The notes under the pieces were generated by a model. That model was not told the DNA's origin. It was given only the letters and a program-made list of their open reading frames with translations, and made no database searches. A program made the translations under genes and the position numbers. 14,809 nt of DNA from an uncultured Bacillaceae bacterium (GTDB lineage: Bacteria > Bacillota > Bacilli > Bacillales > Amphibacillaceae). Each line of letters starts with the position of its first letter. Within the stretch, counting starts at the first letter, position 1. Where the stretch lies: positions 1 through 14,809 of the forward strand of contig CALAMD010000039.1 of NCBI GenBank assembly GCA_937925695.1. The letters run 5' to 3'. Shown here piece after piece: positions 7,287 through 13,290 of the stretch.

Positions 7287-7446
7287 CCGCTTCAAGTACT
7301 ACGCTTCCACGGGCACGGCTACCGACGCACAGGATGGGCTAGTGCAGGCGTTGGTCACAGGACGTAACCTTACTTAGCCTGTGCACCCGTCACTTCGCTT
7401 CTACCGGGTCTTCAGCTCGTGCTGTTACCGTAGGAGTCTTCGCACC
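7287..7446 (-). repeat. GC-rich structured intergenic element (Bacillaceae dispersed-repeat type)
   Basis: This non-coding block of 160 bases is about 59% G+C by my count, against AT-rich flanks. It fills most of the 336-bp gap between ygaD and ntdP. Read on the minus strand it opens with GGTGCGAAGACTCC, continues with GCTGAAGACCCGGTAG and ends in CTTGAAGCGGAA. This pattern resembles intergenic elements I remember in many Bacillaceae genomes. It has nested inverted repeats: CAGC-ACGA-GCTG (7413-7424); a GGTTAC/GTGACC hairpin (7353-7369) enclosed by GCCTGCAC/GTGCACAGGC (7342-7349 with 7377-7386); and ACGGG/CCCGT (7309-7313 with 7386-7390). It contains no convincing ORF. It could be a small RNA, a mobile palindromic repeat or an mRNA-processing element. 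The rest of the gap holds only the ntdP terminator. Confidence 0.6.
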
Positions 7447-7516
7447 TTCCACTACAATCATACAAAATCCAATTTTCAACATTGTCCTTTATGAAAGCCT
7501 TCAATCCGAATACATA

Positions 7517-7546
7517 GAAAAGCCTTGCCACACAAGTGTAACAAGG
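7517..7546 (-). terminator. Rho-independent terminator of ntdP
   Basis: On the minus strand CCTTGTTACAC and GTGTGGCAAGG form an 11-bp stem with two G-U pairs (7523-7533 with 7536-7546), followed by CTTTTCT. It lies about 25 bp after the ntdP stop codon. Confidence 0.7.
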
Positions 7547-7570
7547 TCGACAATAATAATAAAATATTCA

Positions 7571-8098
7571 TTATACATAAGTAAGAAACCGCTCGTACCA
7601 ATGATCGACGAAGCCAGGCGTGAATGGTCCCTTTCGCTGTCTAATCAACTGATAGACATGATCAATATGCCGATATAAAATACTATCTATTTCCTTAGGA
7701 TACTTCATTTCCTGTTTATGTTTTGCATATTCATCCTCATCAAGCAATGTATAAGTCATATCCGGAAATACCCTTATGTCTAAATCATAATCGATATATT
7801 TTATTGCACCTTGATCATACAGAAAAGGTGAACTCAAGTTACAGTAGTAATGGATCCCTTCATCTTTTAACATACCAATGATATTAAACCAATATTCGGC
7901 ATGGAAATAGACAATTGCAGGTTCTTTCGTCGTCCAAGTTTCACCATTACTTTCTGTTACCTTCACTTTATCATTTGCCCCGATGATAATGGTATTTGTA
8001 CTTTTTAATACTAAATTTCGATCCCAAGTCCGATGCAGATGCCCATTATGTTTATAACTCTTAATTGGGATACTTGTTCCTGGTTTCGGAGCAACCAT
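7571..8098 (-). CDS. ntdP: Nucleoside tri-/diphosphate phosphatase (DUF402, YgaC family)
   Basis: A 175-aa member of the DUF402 family, closely matching B. subtilis YgaC. Homologues studied in Gram-positive bacteria hydrolyse nucleoside di- and triphosphates in a metal-dependent way. Visible hallmarks are the SYKHNG segment near the N-terminus, YFHAEYWFNIIGM in the middle, the acidic metal-binding block YIDYDLDIRVFPD (about 101-113) and the C-terminal KGPFTPGFVDHWYERF. The frame begins at 8125, but the ATG at 8096-8098 has AGAGG 8 nt upstream and matches the family start. It sits in the conserved order between the SASP gene and ygaD, with terminators on both sides, and is likely its own transcription unit. 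Confidence 0.92.
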   Translation of the reverse strand: MVAPKPGTSIPIKSYKHNGHLHRTWDRNLVLKSTNTIIIGANDKVKVTESNGETWTTKEPAIVYFHAEYWFNIIGMLKDEGIHYYCNLSSPFLYDQGAIKYIDYDLDIRVFPDMTYTLLDEDEYAKHKQEMKYPKEIDSILYRHIDHVYQLIRQRKGPFTPGFVDHWYERFLTYV

Positions 8099-8189
8099 TA
8101 TATCTTCCTCTTTCTTTGAAATCATTATTTACATTATAGAACCTATATTTTGAAAGATAAAGCATAATGACTTTAATTGAAACGAATAA

Positions 8190-8230
8190 AAGGCTGTTTA
8201 TCATAGAGCAATTCCATGATAAACAGCCTT
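8190..8230 (-). terminator. Rho-independent terminator of the gamma-SASP gene
   Basis: A 15-bp perfect stem, AAGGCTGTTTATCAT (8190-8204) with ATGATAAACAGCCTT (8216-8230), around an 11-nt loop. A TTTTATT tract follows on the minus strand. The stem is near-symmetric and AT-flanked on both sides. Confidence 0.85.
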
Positions 8231-8282
8231 ATTTGTTAAAAGATCTTCCCATTCACCTCATAGAGACTTGAATCGGTAGTCG

Positions 8283-8456
8283 TTATTTTTTATTTTGCTG
8301 AGATTTTTTGTTTTGCTGCTTTACTTGTTGGACATCAGTTTCTGCTGCAAACTCAGTTCCATATTGGCCTTGTTGATTTTGTGCAGCTTGTTGATTTTGT
8401 TGTCTTACTTGTTGGGCATTCGTTTTTGAAGAAGATTGTCTTGGATTTTTAGCCAT
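8283..8456 (-). CDS. sspE: Gamma-type small acid-soluble spore protein
   Basis: A 57-aa, glutamine- and asparagine-rich protein with two related blocks, NAQQVRQQNQQ (about 14-24) and DVQQVKQQNKK, separated by YGTEFAAET. This is the composition and repeat pattern of gamma-type SASPs, which are stored in the forespore and degraded at germination. The TEFA segment is a plausible site for the germination protease GPR. It is shorter than B. subtilis SspE (84 aa), having fewer repeats. The start is the ATG at 8454-8456, 8 nt after GGAGG; the GTG at 8463-8465 is too close to it. Expression is expected from sigma-G, but I could not find a convincing sigma-G promoter. The Shine-Dalgarno can be paired in a stem (8465-8551). 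Confidence 0.9.
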   Translation of the reverse strand: MAKNPRQSSSKTNAQQVRQQNQQAAQNQQGQYGTEFAAETDVQQVKQQNKKSQQNKK

Positions 8457-8464
8457 CACTTTCA

Positions 8465-8551
8465 CCTCCGCAGTTATTAATTTCTCCAGGAAGTAAAATA
8501 TTATCCAAAAATAAATTGAAAGAAATTTTTTCCAATTTCAACTGCGGAAGG
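8465..8551 (-). promoter_or_regulatory. Inverted repeat able to hide the SASP ribosome binding site
   Basis: TCCGCAGTT (8467-8475) and AACTGCGGA (8540-8548) are perfectly complementary over 9 bp. With a one-base bulge the pairing continues through both ends of the Shine-Dalgarno (GGAGG on the minus strand, 8465-8469). Between the arms is a second hairpin built on TTGAAATT/AATTTC. If transcription starts upstream of about 8551, the RNA would place the ribosome binding site in a stem. Confidence 0.45.
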
Positions 8552-8592
8552 ATTTGTATAAATTATCCATTTTTTACATACCCTAATTGACA

Positions 8593-9654
8593 TTACTCTA
8601 TATATTTCATCATTTTAAGATGGGAAGCTGGAAATGGATAGGTAACCAATTCATCTTTAGCTACCAAATGTATAGGTTGATCTTCATAATGTTCAACAAT
8701 TTCAGCCTCATAAACAAACAGCTCCCAAATGATATGAGTAAAGACGTGTTTTAAATTACCTTTTTTCTCTTTTAAGGTTATTTTGACACCGTATTCGTTG
8801 TAAAACCAATTCTCAACATGCTCTAAGCCAATTTCGCCGATAGGAACCATCGGGAATTGCCATAAGTCTGCCAACAATCCTGTAGAAGGCCGTTTTTCGA
8901 TGATATATCGATCATCATCGGTCTTCACCAATAAAACGACATAAGGAATGGTGCGTTGACGTTTAGCCTTTCCCCTATTTGGTAGTTCCGTTTGGATACC
9001 TTTTTCATATGCCCGACAATGTTCCTGTAGAGGGCAAAATAAGCATAGCGGTTCTTTCGGTGTACAAATTAATGCCCCTAATTCCATGAGCCCTTGATTA
9101 AAGGAAGAAGGATTTTCCTTTGAAATCATTTGCTCTACATATGTTTGGAATTGTTTTTTCGTCCGTGTTTCAGTAATGTCATCCGTAATCATCAATATTC
9201 GTGATAGAACACGCATCACATTTCCATCAACGGCAGGCAATGGTTGCGAAAAAGCGATTGACATGATCGCCCCTAAGGTATATGGACCAATGCCTTTTAA
9301 AGATCCTAACTCTTTTGGATCATCTGGTACTTGTCCATCATACTTATCAACAACTTTTTGGGCTGCCTCGTGCAAATTTCTCGCACGGGAATAATAACCC
9401 AATCCTTCCCATGCTTTTAGCACCGTTTGTAGATCCGCTGCTGCTAAGTCATGGATCGTAGGGAATTTTTCCATAAAGTTATGAAAATACGGAATAACTG
9501 TATCTACTCGGGTTTGTTGAAGCATGACTTCTGATACCCAAATTTTATATGGATCACGATCCTGACGCCAAGGAAGATCGCGTTTGTTTTCTTCATACCA
9601 TTGAATTAAATCTTGTTGAAAAGATTGTACATCAAAATTTTCTAGCACTTCCAT
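8593..9654 (-). CDS. mutY: A/G-specific adenine DNA glycosylase MutY
   Basis: A 353-aa base-excision repair enzyme that removes adenine opposite 8-oxoguanine. The catalytic glutamate is E42 in WVSEVMLQQT. The helix-hairpin-helix GIGPYTLGAI (121-130) is followed by the GPD aspartate D143 in PAVDGNV. The iron-sulfur loop has C197, C204, C207 and C213 (C-x6-C-x2-C-x5-C), all present. Residues about 230-353 form the NUDIX-like domain that recognises 8-oxoG. Every key residue is in place. The frame opens with TTG directly before the ATG. The only AAAGGA lies 15 nt upstream, and a TAA falls between it and the start, so initiation looks weak. It is divergent from yfhP, as in B. subtilis, where YfhP is reported to repress mutY. 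Confidence 0.96.
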   Translation of the reverse strand: MEVLENFDVQSFQQDLIQWYEENKRDLPWRQDRDPYKIWVSEVMLQQTRVDTVIPYFHNFMEKFPTIHDLAAADLQTVLKAWEGLGYYSRARNLHEAAQKVVDKYDGQVPDDPKELGSLKGIGPYTLGAIMSIAFSQPLPAVDGNVMRVLSRILMITDDITETRTKKQFQTYVEQMISKENPSSFNQGLMELGALICTPKEPLCLFCPLQEHCRAYEKGIQTELPNRGKAKRQRTIPYVVLLVKTDDDRYIIEKRPSTGLLADLWQFPMVPIGEIGLEHVENWFYNEYGVKITLKEKKGNLKHVFTHIIWELFVYEAEIVEHYEDQPIHLVAKDELVTYPFPASHLKMMKYIE

Positions 9655-9810
9655 CAAAGATTAAGACACATCCTTTACATTTCGTCTGTTCATGTTTGCT
9701 GGTGATTTTTTCCAGACACGCCCTATCGTTACCATAATTAAATGTTAGTAGCCAGGTTGTACCTAACCTCATAAATTAATGATATTCAATCACAGGAGGA
9801 CGTTTCATAA

Positions 9811-10797
9811 ATGGATACGGGAACACATTTTGCAATGGGTGTTGCCTTGGGTGGTATCGCAACATTGGATCCGGCAGTTGCTAATGATCCAACACTTTTT
9901 GAAGCAGTGTTTATTGGAACGATCATTGGCTCCCAAGCACCAGATATCGATACAATTTTTAAATTACATAATAACGCAACGTATATTAGAAGTCACAGGG
10001 GATTCAGCCACTCTTTACCAGCCATATTCGGATGGAGTCTGTTAATTTCCACCATCATCATGTTGTTTATGGCTGAGATCTCATTTTTTCATTTATGGAA
10101 ATGGACTTTAATCGCAGTCTCTTTCCATGTCTTTGTTGATCTTTTTAATGCCTATGGCACCCAAGCACTTAGACCATTTTCCAACAAATGGATTGCCTTT
10201 GACTTAATTCATACATTTGATCCCTTTATTTTTTTCATGCATCTAGTCGGTATTTGTGGTTGGTTATTAGGCTTGTCTTCTGGATACTTATGGCTCGCCA
10301 TTTATTTCATTATCCTAATATATTATTGGCAGCGTTATATGGATCGACTAGCGATCGTTAAAAAAATACACCATAATTTTCCTGACGCTAAGAAAATAAC
10401 GACCTCACCAACAACTAAACAGCATTTTTGGCGGGTCGCATTTATGACCGAAACATCCTTTTATGTAGGCACTGTAAAGCATGGAAAATTGCGTATTGTT
10501 GATCAATTTAAACGTGAGCCATTACCAGATATACCAATCATTGAGCTTGCGAAACAAGACAAAAACATCGCTGCGTTTCTTTCATTTTCACCGATTTATC
10601 GTTGGCAAATCAGTGAATATCCTCATTATACTGAAGTTCGTTTAATCGATTTACGATATCGGAAAAAAGACCATTATCCCTTTGTCGCTATTGTAAAAAT
10701 TGACCAGCAACAAAATATTCTCTGCTCATTTACAGGTTGGGTTTTCTCAGAACAAAAACTACAAAGAAAATTATCAATTGAAAATAGCCAACTATAA
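9811..10797 (+). CDS. yfhP: YfhP-type membrane-bound metal-dependent hydrolase / regulator (YdjM-like)
   Basis: A 328-aa integral membrane protein of the YdjM/LrgB-unrelated metal-hydrolase family (DUF457-like). Conserved metal-type motifs cluster in the N-terminal membrane part: H6 in DTGTHF, APDID (D45, D47), HRGFSH (H62, H66) and HVFVD (H106, D110). About four or five hydrophobic helices cover residues 30-175. A soluble tail of about 150 residues follows. The B. subtilis homologue is annotated as a negative regulator of mutY, fabL, sspE and itself; how a membrane protein does this is not clear. AGGAGG lies 11 nt before the ATG. It is divergent from mutY with a 156-bp shared upstream region and convergent with yfhH, only 13 bp apart, with no visible terminator. 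Confidence 0.88.
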   Translation: MDTGTHFAMGVALGGIATLDPAVANDPTLFEAVFIGTIIGSQAPDIDTIFKLHNNATYIRSHRGFSHSLPAIFGWSLLISTIIMLFMAEISFFHLWKWTLIAVSFHVFVDLFNAYGTQALRPFSNKWIAFDLIHTFDPFIFFMHLVGICGWLLGLSSGYLWLAIYFIILIYYWQRYMDRLAIVKKIHHNFPDAKKITTSPTTKQHFWRVAFMTETSFYVGTVKHGKLRIVDQFKREPLPDIPIIELAKQDKNIAAFLSFSPIYRWQISEYPHYTEVRLIDLRYRKKDHYPFVAIVKIDQQQNILCSFTGWVFSEQKLQRKLSIENSQL

Positions 10798-10810
10798 TGG
10801 GAAGTCTATG

Positions 10811-11149
10811 TTATGACGATTGTACTTCATCACCGAGCAAAGCGATCGGCAATGCTTCAAGTTTCTCGTAAACTTCCCCTAATAAATTTATTCGTTGGCC
10901 CCAGGCCATAATACCATTAATATGAGATACTTTAAATGTATGTCCTGGGTCACCATGTAAACGATAAATTTTGTTAGGATGAAAATCGGCAGGATTAAGT
11001 AAATAAGATTGAACGATTTGTAGCTTACGTTCATTGATCGCCACTTGACTTAAATTTCCTGAGCGTTCAGCTTTCATCAGTTTTTCTTTTAAATGGCCTA
11101 ATTCTTCTCGTAATTGTTCAACAGAATAGTCACTATAACGATATTTCAA
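10811..11149 (-). CDS. yfhH: YfhH family protein (DUF1811)
   Basis: A 112-aa protein of the YfhH family of Bacillaceae; its function is unknown. The N-terminal half is a charged helix-rich stretch (about 8-45). The C-terminal half is a small beta-type domain with the family's YLLNPADFHPNKIYRLHGDPG segment. The first ATG (11156-11158) directly abuts AGAAAGAGG, leaving no spacing. The TTG at 11147-11149 lies 9 nt from it and gives the usual KYRYS-type start, so I chose TTG. It follows recX by about 20 bp in the same direction and is probably co-transcribed, as in B. subtilis. There is no terminator before the convergent yfhP end. Confidence 0.85.
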   Translation of the reverse strand: MKYRYSDYSVEQLREELGHLKEKLMKAERSGNLSQVAINERKLQIVQSYLLNPADFHPNKIYRLHGDPGHTFKVSHINGIMAWGQRINLLGEVYEKLEALPIALLGDEVQSS

Positions 11150-11171
11150 GTCAACCATCCTCTTTCTCTAT

Positions 11172-11993
11172 TTAATGAATGCTATTTTCTTCACGGTAGT
11201 GAGATATAAATTTATTTATGTCTTCTATTGAAAAACCTTGGCGATATAATCCTGCTTTTACCTTATCTAGTAAAGTAGCGCCTGTAAACCTTTTGCTATA
11301 TCTATTCCATAACTTTTCACCATGATATAAAATTGCCGCCCATTCTTGTTCATCATCATGTTGATTTTGAAAGGATGCTAAAGCCTCACCAATCACTTCA
11401 GAAGTGAAACCATTTCTCTGCAAATAAGCTTTTACTAAGTTAAGTTGTTTTTGATAGGCATGTTTGCTCTCTCGGTTTAACCTTTTTTCGGCAATGGTTG
11501 TTGCATGTTTTAATTGCATCGTATATGAATATTGTTGCAAAGCTTGATTGATCATTGTTTCAGGTATACCTTTTTTTACTAGTTCATTGTAAATATATCT
11601 AGGTCCTTTCGTTCCTGCGCATATTTTTGACGTCACGTACATATTTGCATATTGCTGATCATTTAACAAATCTAGTTCGGTCAATCTGTTGATAATTTCC
11701 TCAACATGTTCTGCTTGGATTGTTTTCTTTTGTAAATAATCCCGCAGCTCTTTCGTTGTTCTCATCCGATAACTTAAATATCGTAGGGCATCATGGTAGG
11801 ATTTTTCAATATTGTCCGCTGACTTTATCCGCTCAATATCTTCTTGGCTAAGCTCCATCCCCTTACGTAAATTGAACTTTATCAGTGTGTTTTCATCGAC
11901 ACTAAGGCCGAACTCTTCCTGATCACCATCCGTTAAATATATATTATATCGGTGTTGATTACTTTTTTGCGTAGTAATACGAGTGATCTTCAT
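11172..11993 (-). CDS. recX: Regulatory protein RecX
   Basis: A 273-aa RecX protein, which binds RecA filaments and modulates recombination and SOS activity. The family is built from tandem three-helix repeats. Here the segments beginning around residues 65, 108, 155 and 215 carry the repeating pattern, including the RTTKELRDYLQKK and RNGFTSEVIGEAL-type helices. The length is typical of Bacillus-type RecX, longer than the proteobacterial form of about 150 aa. The frame reaches 12014, but GGAGG at about 12000 is 7 nt from the ATG at 11991-11993 and 4 nt from the ATG just before it. The second ATG gives the normal MKIT start. It is the first gene of a recX-yfhH operon and lies divergent from the tRNA-like leader. 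Confidence 0.93.
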   Translation of the reverse strand: MKITRITTQKSNQHRYNIYLTDGDQEEFGLSVDENTLIKFNLRKGMELSQEDIERIKSADNIEKSYHDALRYLSYRMRTTKELRDYLQKKTIQAEHVEEIINRLTELDLLNDQQYANMYVTSKICAGTKGPRYIYNELVKKGIPETMINQALQQYSYTMQLKHATTIAEKRLNRESKHAYQKQLNLVKAYLQRNGFTSEVIGEALASFQNQHDDEQEWAAILYHGEKLWNRYSKRFTGATLLDKVKAGLYRQGFSIEDINKFISHYREENSIH

Positions 11994-12131
11994 CATTTCT
12001 CCTCCTCTCATCATATATATAAGTAGCTAATACATATGATGATGTTACAATTGGAGCATTTTTGTTTGTAAAAAAATTGTCGAATATTCCCATTAAAAAA
12101 GGGTTTCTTTTTCTGTGTAAAACGTGTAAAA

Positions 12132-12137
12132 TATAAC
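12132..12137 (+). promoter_or_regulatory. Probable -10 element of the tRNA-like leader RNA
   Basis: TATAAC (one mismatch to TATAAT) sits at a distance that would start transcription near 12144, right before the tRNA-like fold. No good -35 lies at 16-18 bp. Instead a direct repeat of GTGTAAAA (12116-12123 and 12125-12132) covers that region and may be a factor-binding site. Confidence 0.4.
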
Positions 12138-12150
12138 TACTAAAAATAAA

Positions 12151-12223
12151 TGCAGGGAAGGCAAATGGTGCGCCACCAGCAATTTGTTTGCTGGTTCTAG
12201 TGGGTTCGATTCCCACCCCGAAT
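12151..12223 (+). ncRNA. tRNA-like structure at the 5' end of a leader RNA (not a functional tRNA)
   Basis: A cloverleaf-like order of elements is visible. A D arm GGC/GCC (12160-12162 with 12172-12174) has a GG-containing loop. An anticodon-like hairpin has CCAGC/GCTGG (12176-12180 with 12190-12194), extendable to 7 bp. A five-base variable region (12195-12199) follows. The T arm is perfect: GTGGG-TTCGATT-CCCAC (12200-12216). The acceptor is broken: only GGG (12155-12157) with CCC (12217-12219) can pair. U8 is replaced by A, and no CCA follows. The nine-base anticodon loop (five if the stem is extended) is abnormal. The D-loop GG and T-loop consensus suggest that the tRNA elbow is kept. It could be a degenerate tRNA gene or a tRNA-mimic sensor domain; I favour the latter because of what follows. 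Confidence 0.6.
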
Positions 12224-12297
12224 TTTTGTTGTTTTGACTAAAATAAAAATTCTTGGGTGTTCCTAACATAACTGCCTTTACAGAGACGAGAATGCCC
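12216..12297 (+). promoter_or_regulatory. Alternative-pairing region (candidate antiterminator) of the GNAT gene leader
   Basis: GAATTTTT (12220-12227) pairs perfectly with AAAAATTC (12245-12252), extended by CCC (12217-12219) with GGG (12255-12257). The same GGG begins GGGTGTTC (12255-12262), which can pair over 8 bp with two G-U pairs to GAATGCCC (12290-12297). The last CCC of that segment is also the 5' arm of the terminator at 12295-12320. The three pairings exclude one another. Confidence 0.5.
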
Positions 12298-12320
12298 ACC
12301 TTTAAAAAGGGGGTTTTTTT
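12295..12320 (+). terminator. Intrinsic terminator abutting the GNAT start codon; contains its Shine-Dalgarno
   Basis: CCCACCTTT (12295-12303) pairs with AAAGGGGG (12306-12313) with one bulged A. Seven T residues (12314-12320) follow and run directly into the ATG at 12321. The 3' arm, AAAGGGGG, is also the only candidate ribosome binding site, 7 nt from the ATG. Formation of the stem would both stop transcription and hide the site. It could alternatively end a separate small RNA starting near 12144. Confidence 0.6.
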
Positions 12321-12899
12321 ATGTTGAAAAACCGTGATCTATCAGAAGTACCTGTTTTATTTGAATTGTTATCTCATCCAGAAGTATATCCTTATGTGAG
12401 GCAAAAAGCCACTACCTCTGATGAGTATTATTTTATCACGAAACAAACAATTGAGGCTGAAGAACGAGGAGAATTAATTTCTCGGACAATCGTTGATGAA
12501 TATTACCATCCAATTGGAACCATTAATTTATTCGATATCCAAGATAATTATGGTTTTTTAGCAACTTGGATTGGTCAACCATACTTTGGCAAAGGGTACA
12601 ATAAAATTGCCAAAGAACAGTTTTTTGATGAATTATTCTTTGAAAAATCAATTGAAGGTATATTTATGAAAATAAGACGAACGAATATTCGTTCGATAAA
12701 AGCTGTCCAAAAACTACCTTATGCAATTTTAGGGAATGATCTTTACCCTGAAGTGTATCAAAAAGTGAACCAAAAAGAAGACGCCTATGATTTATATGTT
12801 GTAACGAAAGAGCATTATGAGTCATACAAGCAGTTTGCCAATGACCATGCATCTGTTGAGCATATCGAAAATACAGCAGATGATGAAGGTGTTTCATAA
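12321..12899 (+). CDS. GNAT family N-acetyltransferase (RimJ/RimL type)
   Basis: A 192-aa protein of the GNAT superfamily, closest in style to the RimJ/RimL-type acetyltransferases. The acetyl-CoA pyrophosphate-binding loop is seen in GQPYFGKGYNKIAKEQFF (about 92-109). It is followed by the strand and helix R-R-T-N-I-R-S-I-K-A-V-Q-K-L-P-Y (about 118-133) typical of motif B. The N-terminus is a short helical segment and the last 30 residues are acidic and probably disordered. The substrate is unknown; the family includes ribosomal-protein, antibiotic and aminoacyl-tRNA acetyltransferases. It starts with an ATG right after a terminator-like stem, and its expression is probably controlled by the tRNA-like leader. 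A terminator follows. It has no operon partners. Confidence 0.85.
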   Translation: MLKNRDLSEVPVLFELLSHPEVYPYVRQKATTSDEYYFITKQTIEAEERGELISRTIVDEYYHPIGTINLFDIQDNYGFLATWIGQPYFGKGYNKIAKEQFFDELFFEKSIEGIFMKIRRTNIRSIKAVQKLPYAILGNDLYPEVYQKVNQKEDAYDLYVVTKEHYESYKQFANDHASVEHIENTADDEGVS

Positions 12900-12958
12900 A
12901 CTGATTCGCCACATATTAGCCTCATAAATATTTGAACAGGATAAACTGTCAAAGATGA

Positions 12959-12987
12959 AAAATCGAAGCATCTAACTTCGATTTTTT
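12959..12987 (+). terminator. Rho-independent terminator of the GNAT gene
   Basis: AAAATCGAAG (12959-12968) and CTTCGATTTT (12976-12985) form a 10-bp stem around CATCTAA, followed by more T residues. The A-tract on the other side means that it could also end the convergent 88-aa gene, which stops at 13008. Confidence 0.85.
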
Positions 12988-13007
12988 TATACCTTTTATA
13001 TAGCTTA

Positions 13008-13274
13008 CTACTTCTGATTAATCAACGACAATTTAGCAAAAGCTGATTGTCGAGCACTTTCCTTATTTTCACCAAAACCATAACCAACGTTAATATCCAT
13101 CATTCCAATATTGAATACGAGTTGCCAAATTTCGAATTTTTCCATATACCGTAAGTAGATATATACCATCTGATTATTATCTACTTCAATTTCATATTGG
13201 TTTTGCTGAATTTGCGAACATATTCTGCGCCATTTCGTTATCGTGGGCTGGAATAAGGCTAAACAACTAATCAA
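13008..13274 (-). CDS. Small protein of unknown function, possibly dsRNA-binding-domain-like
   Basis: I do not recognise this 88-aa protein. It is mixed alpha/beta: an N-terminal helix (about 5-25), two or three beta strands rich in aromatic residues (about 35-65), then GYGFGENKESARQSAFAKLS (about 64-83). That last segment resembles the end of double-stranded-RNA-binding motifs, where a G-x-G-x-x-K-x-x-A pattern leads into an alanine-rich helix. The resemblance is by eye and may be chance. The frame opens with an ATG at 13290-13292 that overlaps the Shine-Dalgarno. The TTG at 13272-13274 lies 9 nt after GGAGG, so I chose it. It is divergent from the XRE regulator, and its promoter is covered by a 25-bp palindrome, implying tight repression. 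Confidence 0.6.
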   Translation of the reverse strand: MISCLALFQPTITKWRRICSQIQQNQYEIEVDNNQMVYIYLRYMEKFEIWQLVFNIGMMDINVGYGFGENKESARQSAFAKLSLINQK

Positions 13275-13290
13275 ATCTTTACACCTCCGC

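Noticed and set aside
9779..10045. Plus-strand open frame overlapping the start of yfhP
   Set aside because: It is out of frame with the conserved yfhP protein and has no family resemblance.
12085..12115. CCC-ATTAAAAAA-GGG followed by T-rich sequence, as a terminator
   Set aside because: A three-base-pair stem is too weak, and no plus-strand gene ends nearby.
12151..12223. A functional tRNA gene (for example glutamine, from a UUG in the loop)
   Set aside because: The acceptor stem has only three pairs, U8 is missing, the anticodon loop has the wrong size and there is no CCA end.
12093..12299. Minus-strand open frames over the tRNA-like region, with translations such as GIEPTRT
   Set aside because: They are antisense to the tRNA-like element, and the protein text is the kind produced by reading through a tRNA T arm. 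They have no ribosome binding site.
12250..12300. A T-box, because GGGTGTTCC resembles part of the T-box GGGTGGNACC
   Set aside because: The match is short and imperfect, there is no Stem I specifier structure, and the downstream gene is not a synthetase, amino-acid biosynthesis or transport gene.
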